DNA of 64,000 nucleotides from DAOPZC01 sp035353175. Its GTDB lineage: Bacteria > Verrucomicrobiota > Kiritimatiellia > RFP12 > UBA1067. Below, in pieces: positions 58,768-64,000 of this stretch; the stretch's first letter is position 1, and each line of letters begins with the position of its first letter. The stretch lies in contig DAOPZC010000001.1 of NCBI GenBank assembly GCA_035353175.1, forward strand, positions 62,001 to 126,000. Reading direction: 5' to 3'. The notes under the pieces were generated by a model that was not told the DNA's origin, searched no databases, and saw nothing but the letters and a program-made list of their open reading frames with translations. The translations under genes and the position numbers were made by a program.

Positions 58768-60047
58768 GCTGTGAGCCATTCGCGCAACGATGCGGCGAAT
58801 TCAGATAAAGTATCGGATTTAAAGGGGAGCGTCGAGAGAAACGCGGTTTCGCAGCCCGCCCCCGTGAGGCCGTGCGAGCCTTTGATCCGGGCCGCGTCGA
58901 GGCTGGTGCGGAACGGCATGCGGCCCGCGAAAAGTTCGCAGGGGTCATAGCCGGGCTTGCTGTGGATGTCCACGTGCGCCGCATAGTCCGGCGCTTCGCG
59001 GCTGTCCGTCCACCAGGGATAGGCGAACCACGCGCCGGGCTGCGCCACCAGAAGGAGGTCGCCCGCATGCGGGTGATCGACGCCGAGCGCGGCCTGTTGC
59101 GGCTTGTCCAAGACCTGGGCGACGCCGTCCTGCGCGCGCAGAACCGCGGCCACGCGCGCTTGGGCGGCGGGGTCGAAACAGGTGACCAGCGCCACCTGAT
59201 GGTCCACCAGCGCGAAGGCCTGGCTCTGATAGAAATCGGGGTAGCGCATGCCGCGCACGTCGCGCACCGCGAAAAGGCCGGCATCGCGCAGGGCGCGGTT
59301 CGGGAAGACGGCGCCGCGGGTCACGGGAGTGATGGCGTAATCGCCGAACGCGGCGGCCTCGTAGCCGTTGGCGCGGGCGGCGGCAAAGAGCCGCTCGAGC
59401 TCGCCGCGGATGAGCGCGAGGGCTTTCACGCTTTTCGGATGGTCGGGGCCGAACCGCTGAAGGTCGTAGTCGAGCCCCGGCAGGTAGGTGAAGCAGAGAT
59501 CGGGTGCGTCAGGTGAGGCCAGCAGGCCGCTCACGGCATTTGCGATCCACTCCGAACCTTTGGCCGAGGCTAGCGGGCCCCAATACTGGTACAGGCGGAA
59601 AGGATGTCCCGCGTGGCGTTCAAGCTGTGCCTGGAGCGACGCGGGTTTGCTGTAGCAGCCCATGATCATGCCGCCGCCATGCTTGTGGATCGGCGCGGGC
59701 GACACGATCTGATCCGCGGTCTCGCCGAGGCTCTGCTGGAAAAAAGTGAGGCCGACCGTCCCGCCGCGCCGGCGGAACGCGTCCCAGATGCGCGGGCCTT
59801 GCACGAGCGCGGCAGACTGTTCCCAGAACCAGGGCTTGCGCAGAAGCGGGTCAAAGAACCCGTTCGCGACCATGCCGTGCCGGGCGGGCGCAAGGCCGGT
59901 GCGCAGCGTGGCCTGCGCGGTGCAGGTCAGAGCCGGAAAGACGGGCTCCATCCGCCGCAGCGGCAACCCGGCGATTCCGTTCACGCCGTTGCGCGTGGCG
60001 AAGCCGTAGCCGAGTCCGGCGACCTGAATGACGAGCAGTTTTTTCAT
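58764..60047 (-). CDS. eboF: EboF-like type I phosphodiesterase/nucleotide pyrophosphatase family protein
   Basis: 427 residues from ATG 60047; a TTG at 60065 is possible. KKLLVIQVAGLGYGFATRNG opens an alkaline-phosphatase-like fold. FPALTCTAQATLRTGLAPAR places the nucleophile threonine, HGMVANGFFD follows, DLCFTYLPGLDYDLQRFGPD carries metal-binding residues, and GDYAITPV and HPHAGDLLLVAQPG are further metal-site regions. It is the phosphodiesterase/nucleotide pyrophosphatase family (PF01663) member typical of the ebo operon, next to the EboD-like cyclase. A weak promoter (ATGATA at 60078-60083) may drive the whole seven-gene minus-strand run to 52640. Confidence 0.75.
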   Translation of the reverse strand: MKKLLVIQVAGLGYGFATRNGVNGIAGLPLRRMEPVFPALTCTAQATLRTGLAPARHGMVANGFFDPLLRKPWFWEQSAALVQGPRIWDAFRRRGGTVGLTFFQQSLGETADQIVSPAPIHKHGGGMIMGCYSKPASLQAQLERHAGHPFRLYQYWGPLASAKGSEWIANAVSGLLASPDAPDLCFTYLPGLDYDLQRFGPDHPKSVKALALIRGELERLFAAARANGYEAAAFGDYAITPVTRGAVFPNRALRDAGLFAVRDVRGMRYPDFYQSQAFALVDHQVALVTCFDPAAQARVAAVLRAQDGVAQVLDKPQQAALGVDHPHAGDLLLVAQPGAWFAYPWWTDSREAPDYAAHVDIHSKPGYDPCELFAGRMPFRTSLDAARIKGSHGLTGAGCETAFLSTLPFKSDTLSEFAASLREWLTA

Positions 60048-60160
60048 GAGTCGTTCCGCTTCCAATGACAGGGCTCAATGATACCCTCACAAGGCTCGCA
60101 ACAAGAGCATAAAATGCGGAGGAGGTGGGCGGGAATCGAAAAAAAATCGAAAAATCGTGA

Positions 60161-60189
60161 TTGACATGAGAGGTTCAAAGCCCCAAAGT
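60161..60189 (+). promoter_or_regulatory. Distal promoter of the RRM gene with UP-like A tracts
   Basis: TTGACA (60161-60166), 17 bases, CAAAGT (60184-60189). A-rich tracts (ATCGAAAAAAAATCGAAAAA, about 60136-60155) lie where an UP element would. It gives a leader of about 100 bases. Confidence 0.5.
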
Positions 60190-60257
60190 ACGCGGGCGTG
60201 ACTACATGGGTAGCCGCATATCCGGACCCCCTTCTCGTGTTATGGATGAGGACTCCG

Positions 60258-60263
60258 TATACT
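60258..60263 (+). promoter_or_regulatory. Proximal -10 box of the RRM gene
   Basis: TATACT lies 31 bases before the chosen ATG (60295), and 7 bases before an in-frame ATG at 60271 that could yield an 8-residue longer leaderless form. The -35 is poor. Confidence 0.35.
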
Positions 60264-60294
60264 CAGATACATGACACAAGACAAGCGAGGGAAC

Positions 60295-60606
60295 ATGGAC
60301 ATCTACGTGGGCAATCTGCCTTACGACACTTCCGACAGCGATCTGCAGCAGCTTTTCGCGCAATATGGCACCGTCGCGTCCGCACGCGTGGTGATGGACC
60401 GGGCGACCGGCCGCTCCAAGGGTTTCGGTTTCGTCCAGATGGACGACCGCGCGGAGGCCGAGAAGGCCATTGCCGGCGCTAACGGTTACGACATGGGCGG
60501 CCGTGCGCTGCGCGTCAACGAGTCGCAGCCGAAACCGCCGCGCTCCGAGGGCGGCGGCGGATATCGCGGCGGCAACAGCCGTGGCGGTGGCGGCGGCCGC
60601 TGGTAG
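60295..60606 (+). CDS. RRM-domain RNA-binding protein with glycine-rich tail
   Basis: 103 residues from ATG 60295 with GCGAGGGAAC upstream. One RRM (about 1-78): RNP2 is IYVGNLPYDT and RNP1 is SKGFGFVQM. The tail (about 80-103) is Gly/Arg-rich (YRGGNSRGGGGGRW), as in bacterial cold-induced Rbp proteins. It binds single-stranded RNA and probably acts as an RNA chaperone. A very good terminator follows and two promoters lie upstream, so it looks like a well-expressed monocistronic unit. Confidence 0.93.
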   Translation: MDIYVGNLPYDTSDSDLQQLFAQYGTVASARVVMDRATGRSKGFGFVQMDDRAEAEKAIAGANGYDMGGRALRVNESQPKPPRSEGGGGYRGGNSRGGGGGRW

Positions 60607-60631
60607 TTCCGGCATCGTGCCGTTGAATTCG

Positions 60632-60667
60632 AAAAGCCTTGTCGCTGAAGAGCGGCAGGGCTTTTTT
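60632..60667 (+). terminator. Strong terminator after the RRM gene
   Basis: A 15-base-pair stem AAAAGCCTTGTCGCT/AGCGGCAGGGCTTTT (two G-U pairs) closed by a GAAG tetraloop and followed by TT and more T. Confidence 0.85.
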
Positions 60668-60760
60668 GTTGCTTCATTCAGACGGAATAGACGCCAACTT
60701 GCCGCTTGTAAGCCATGCCGCGAACTTGCTACCCTTCTCCGTAACCATGGGGGTGTGCAT

Positions 60761-61597
60761 ATGAAACGACTCGGTCTGTGTTTCGCGGCGGCGGGGATGG
60801 CGTTGTGGTCAGTGGCGGATATGCCGCAGGGCCTGGTGCTGCGTTTCTCTTGTGACGAGTTCCGGAACAGCGGCCAGACGCTGCCCGATGTGACGGGCAG
60901 CAACAACAACGGGCGCGTGACGGGCGTGCGTGCCGCCTCGGCTGGCCGGCTCAACGGCGGGTGCGAGTTCACGGGGAAAAACAGTTTCGTCCAGATCCCG
61001 TCCGCGGCGCTGCTGGACAGCCCGCGTGTCACGTTCTGTTTGTGGCTCAAAACCGGCAAAGCCGAGTGGCCTGACCGCACGCTGATCGAGAAACGCGCGG
61101 ACAGCGGGTACGCGTTGCGCCTCGCCGCGGGCGATAAGCAACAGGGCGGGCGGAAGGGCAAGCTTTGCGCGACCGTGGTCGGGCGCGACGTTTACAGCGA
61201 CATGACGGTTGCGGATAACGCGTGGCACCACGCGGCCGTGACGTACGACGGCGAGGCCGTGAAGCTCTATGTGGACGGCATCCTCCAGCAGCAGACCGTT
61301 GCGTGGCGCGGCGAGGTCGGCGCCAAGGGGCAGGAGTTGACGCTCGGCATGAACCGCTCGGACCCTTCCGCAAAAGAAAAGGAAGCGGCGTTCGAGGGCT
61401 CGGTCGACGAGGTGCTGGTGTTCAACCGCGCGCTGACTGCGGCGGAGGTGAAGGATGCGCTTGCGGCCACGAAGCCCAAATTCACCAAACAGCAGGTGGA
61501 GCGGCGCCTGAAAGAGCTGAAAGACCTTTTCGACCGCGGCCTGATCCTGAAGGATTTTTATGACCGCAAGGTCGAAGAGTGCGAAGTTTCGCCGTAA
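60761..61597 (+). CDS. Exported LamG-type protein with C-terminal SHOCT-like motif
   Basis: 278 residues with a signal peptide (about 1-21). LRFSCDEFRNSGQTLPDVTGSNNNG opens a concanavalin-like LamG fold; the core is CEFTGKNSFVQIP, VTFCLWLKTGKAEW, WHHAAVTYDGEAVKLYVDG and FEGSVDEVLVFNRALTAAEV. The C-terminal 35 residues (RRLKELKDLFDRGLILKDFY) match the short SHOCT-like helical hairpin motif. It probably binds extracellular glycans. The stop is three bases from the convergent PPC gene stop. Confidence 0.75.
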   Translation: MKRLGLCFAAAGMALWSVADMPQGLVLRFSCDEFRNSGQTLPDVTGSNNNGRVTGVRAASAGRLNGGCEFTGKNSFVQIPSAALLDSPRVTFCLWLKTGKAEWPDRTLIEKRADSGYALRLAAGDKQQGGRKGKLCATVVGRDVYSDMTVADNAWHHAAVTYDGEAVKLYVDGILQQQTVAWRGEVGAKGQELTLGMNRSDPSAKEKEAAFEGSVDEVLVFNRALTAAEVKDALAATKPKFTKQQVERRLKELKDLFDRGLILKDFYDRKVEECEVSP

Positions 61598-61600
61598 CAA

Positions 61601-63595
61601 TCACTTTTTGGATTCGACGGGATAGACCCGCGCCCGCAGCTCCTGAGCGGGCACGAGGTGTCGCCACAGAAAGGCCTGCATGCGGTCTTCGGCGGCCACG
61701 GCGTCGCGGACCAGCGGCACGCCCGCATTCGTCGCCACGCCCTGGATCACCAGCGGCACGGTCCCGTCTGTTTCGGGCAGCGACGTCTTGACCGTGATCC
61801 TCGCCACCGTCTGCGTGCCGGTGATCGGGGCGCCCAGCACCGTGAAGCCGCTCGCGGGATCCTTCACCTGAAAGCGGATCGCGCCGGTGAAGCCGTCTTT
61901 GCGGATGGCGTGGACGGTGACGCCGGCCGCATCTTTGCCGCGCATCACGATGCGCGACGGCACGACGCGCAGGTCGAAGTCGGGCTGCGGCGCGCTGATG
62001 CGCAGACGGTATGCGTAGGCCTCGCCACCCTTGTGCTGCGCGTCGCCGAGGGTCAGCGTGTAGGTGCCGTCGGCGGGCAATTTGACCGAGAGATAGGAGT
62101 CCGCATGGTGCGTGTTCACGCCTGAACCGACATCTTCCTGGTCGTCATTGAGCGCGAGACACGCGCCTTTCGGGTCGGTCAGCTTGAGCGTGGCGTCCAG
62201 CGGCGAGTCGAGGCGGCGCGCGAAGATTTCGGCCACAAGCTCCTGCCCGGCGCGGCCCTCGAACTGGAACAGGTCGCGGTCGCCGGGGGTGCCGATGGTG
62301 CCGTTCACGACGAGGGGCGGCGAGACGCGCTGCGCGTTCTTGGCGGTGTTGTTGGGCTCGCTTTCCAGCCCGTCCGGCAGCGCGTCGATCGCGAAGGGGA
62401 TGGGGTTGGAAAGGAGTCCGCCCTTGCCGCGCACGGTCAGCGGGTAGATGCCCGGGGCGCGGTCCTTCGTTTGCGGCATGAGATGGCTTTCCGCCAAGTT
62501 GACCCCTTTGACGTCGACGGCGGCGGCCATTCCCGCCTGGCCGCCGAGCGGGAAGGCGCAGGTGACGAACGGCAGCTCGCCGAGGGTGATGCGGTAGACG
62601 AAATCCTCGCGCCCGCGGAAGATCGAATCGTGGATCGCCAGGATATATTCGCCGTCCATGGGGATCTCGCAGAACAGCACGGGGTCGGGCTTGAAGCGGT
62701 AGTCGTCGTTATAGGCGACCTCTTTGCCTTGCGCATTGCACAGCACGAGGACGGGCTGGAACCAGCCGGGCACCGCATCGGCCATGTAGGGCACGAGCGT
62801 GCGGGCCTGGACCGTGAAAACCAGACGTTGGCCGCGGCGGGCGGTGAAGCGGTAGCGGTCCACGGACCCCGAGGCGATCTGGCCGTTGACTGTGCAGGGC
62901 GGGGTGATGCAGACCTCGTCGTCGTCCACGTCGCTCTGCGCTCCCGGCCCGGCCATGCCCATGGCCATCTGCATCATCTCCATGCCCATCATGGCGTCTT
63001 TGCCTTTTTCCTGCGCGCGCTTGCGCTTGCGCAGGCTCTGAGCCTCCTTGCCCAGGATCTGTTTCGGGCTGGTCGAGAGCGGGTCGCCTGATACTTCCGG
63101 CAGCTGGCCGACGTGGAACGCCATGGGGTTCGAGAGCCCTTTCGGGGTGTAGAGGCGGATCTCGCGCGGCCCGGGGGGCGCGTTCTTGGCGATGGTGATT
63201 TCGGCGACAACGAGGTTCGCGATGGAGTCGCACTGCGGCTGCTGCACGTATTCGCCGATGAATTTTTCGAGGCGCGTGATGAGATTGGAGACCGAGGCGT
63301 CGCGCTTCGGCGCGGGAAGGGCTTTCAGTTCGCGCATCTGTTCGCCCAGCAGCTGCATCTCCTGGGGATTCATTTTTTTGTTGTACTCCAGCACGCGGCC
63401 TTGCACGCCCGGGCCGGACACCGAGACGCCGCAGACCCCTTCGAGCGACTGTCCGCCGAGGGTGCAGCTGAAGGTGGTGCCTTGCTGTCCGCCTGCGGGA
63501 TAGACGAAGCCGATGTAGGATTGCGCGTGGAGCACGAGCGCGGGAAACAGGAAGGTCGCAAGAAGTAACCGAAGAAGGGAAGACGTTTCTTTCAT
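61601..63595 (-). CDS. Secreted pre-peptidase C-terminal (PPC) domain protein
   Basis: 664 residues from ATG 63595 (signal peptide about 1-24, ending LVLHAQ). YIGFVYPAGGQQGTTFSCTLGG opens a beta-sandwich. A Met-rich linker follows (AMMGMEMMQMAMGMAG, about 205-220). Two PPC-like domains come next, the first around CTVNGQIASGSVDRYRFTAR, the second around PLVVNGTIGTPGDRDLFQFEG with LKLTDPKGACLALNDDQED. The C-terminus is Ig-like. This protein class is almost always beside a DUF1501 gene in PVC bacteria, as here, and is exported. Confidence 0.85.
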   Translation of the reverse strand: MKETSSLLRLLLATFLFPALVLHAQSYIGFVYPAGGQQGTTFSCTLGGQSLEGVCGVSVSGPGVQGRVLEYNKKMNPQEMQLLGEQMRELKALPAPKRDASVSNLITRLEKFIGEYVQQPQCDSIANLVVAEITIAKNAPPGPREIRLYTPKGLSNPMAFHVGQLPEVSGDPLSTSPKQILGKEAQSLRKRKRAQEKGKDAMMGMEMMQMAMGMAGPGAQSDVDDDEVCITPPCTVNGQIASGSVDRYRFTARRGQRLVFTVQARTLVPYMADAVPGWFQPVLVLCNAQGKEVAYNDDYRFKPDPVLFCEIPMDGEYILAIHDSIFRGREDFVYRITLGELPFVTCAFPLGGQAGMAAAVDVKGVNLAESHLMPQTKDRAPGIYPLTVRGKGGLLSNPIPFAIDALPDGLESEPNNTAKNAQRVSPPLVVNGTIGTPGDRDLFQFEGRAGQELVAEIFARRLDSPLDATLKLTDPKGACLALNDDQEDVGSGVNTHHADSYLSVKLPADGTYTLTLGDAQHKGGEAYAYRLRISAPQPDFDLRVVPSRIVMRGKDAAGVTVHAIRKDGFTGAIRFQVKDPASGFTVLGAPITGTQTVARITVKTSLPETDGTVPLVIQGVATNAGVPLVRDAVAAEDRMQAFLWRHLVPAQELRARVYPVESKK

Positions 63596-63685
63596 GGTCG
63601 GAACCACCTTTTTTGCGGGCAGGGCGCGTTGTCCGAACGCGCCCCGGACGCCGCGGGGAAGCATCCCCGCCGACGGCTGCTGTCT

Positions 63686-64000
63686 TTACATGATCTCTTT
63701 CAGGCGTCCGGAGGCCTGATACCCTTTTTCCGTCGCGGCGGGCAACACGTGCGCTTCCGCGCCCTCGGGGTGCGGAAGCTTGGCGTCGGCGTCGATGCCG
63801 GCCAGTTCGTAGATCGAGCCCAGCAGATCGATCGGATAAACGGGACGCTCCTTGACCTCCTCGCCTTTGGCGTCCGACGAGCCGACGATCTGGCCGCCCT
63901 TGAAGCCGCCGCCCGCGACCAGCACGGAGAAGACGTTGCCGTAATGGTTGCGGCCGCCGTTCCAGGGCGGCTGCCAGTCGACTTTCGGCGAACGCCCGAA
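63686..64000 (-). CDS. DUF1501 family protein, 5' part beyond window
   Basis: The C-terminal 104 residues are in the window; the frame is open to the edge. FGRSPKVDW, NHYGNVFSVLVAGGGFKGGQ, GSSDAKGEEVKERPVYP and LAGIDADAKLPHPEG match the C-terminus of DUF1501 (sulfatase-like) proteins, which in this phylum are Tat-exported. The gene runs into the PPC gene 90 bases downstream and probably forms an operon with it. Function is undefined, though alkaline-phosphatase-like folding is known for the family. Confidence 0.82.
   Translation of the reverse strand, partial: FGRSPKVDWQPPWNGGRNHYGNVFSVLVAGGGFKGGQIVGSSDAKGEEVKERPVYPIDLLGSIYELAGIDADAKLPHPEGAEAHVLPAATEKGYQASGRLKEIM

Noticed and set aside
63596..63685. 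Terminator between the DUF1501 and PPC genes
   Set aside because: A GC-rich stem is present, but no T tract follows, so it may just be intra-operon structure.
1..64000. CRISPR arrays, transposons or prophage genes
   Set aside because: No regularly spaced repeat cluster, transposase, integrase or terminal inverted repeats were seen; the only sizeable repeat is inside the 13996-15804 gene.

Overview
The window is a GC-rich (mostly GC3-rich) bacterial chromosome segment that is densely coded on both strands; no gene-free stretch exceeds about 270 bases. Gene content points to an anaerobic, fermentative, glycan-degrading member of the Verrucomicrobiota/Kiritimatiellota/Lentisphaerota side of the PVC group. 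The clues are a DUF1501 plus pre-peptidase C-terminal (PPC) pair, a Tat-exported Gfo/Idh/MocA oxidoreductase, a secreted FAD oxidoreductase with carbohydrate-binding ends, SGNH/sialate esterases, a fused SecDF, pyruvate formate-lyase and an Ech-type hydrogenase. This placement is inference; no rRNA gene is present to confirm it. No insertion sequence, phage gene or CRISPR array was seen.

Layout. 1-5323 (minus): a truncated sugar-binding protein, then a surface-polysaccharide set (pyruvyl transferase, F420-hydrogenase-beta-like Fe-S protein, nucleotide-diphospho-sugar-type glycosyltransferase, YrbL-like kinase). 5447-10948 (plus): a complete six-gene echABCDEF-like operon whose small subunit EchC carries a C-terminal GNAT acetyltransferase domain. 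10960-15804: a secreted clan GH-A glycosidase and a secreted protein with a 250-residue internal duplication. 15905-21600: der, a ClC channel/antiporter, and a CPA-type cation/proton antiporter fused to two PTS EIIA-like domains. 21663-26817 (minus): pflB, tRNA-Arg, a response regulator coupled to a small protein, an M20 dipeptidase, tRNA-Cys and a 31-residue basic protein. 26922-31160 (plus): tgt, yajC, secDF. 31372-39859 (plus): oxidoreductase, unknown protein, D-aminoacylase, secreted MsrB-MsrA, glycosidase, purine-type permease. 39880-48571: AGCS symporter, FAD oxidoreductase, a single-chain ketosynthase/chain-length-factor-like protein, SGNH hydrolase, methyltransferase. 48840-52621 (plus): PP-loop protein, MBOAT O-acyltransferase and its AlgJ/X-like partner. 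52640-60047 (minus): a seven-gene operon linking EboF-like and EboD-like enzymes to an esterase and four glycosyltransferases. 60295-64000: an RRM RNA-binding protein, a LamG protein, and the PPC/DUF1501 pair.

How the genes fit together. PflB and the Ech hydrogenase suggest mixed-acid fermentation with ferredoxin-linked H2 turnover and ion pumping. Three separate loci make or decorate surface glycans. Secreted glycosidases, esterases and oxidoreductases attack external glycans.

A recurring regulatory pattern is visible. Several genes (yrbL-like, der, the 32896 gene, msrBA, and nearly the 3798, tgt and 26817 genes) have a good -10 hexamer only 6-11 bases before the start codon, which predicts leaderless or nearly leaderless mRNAs.
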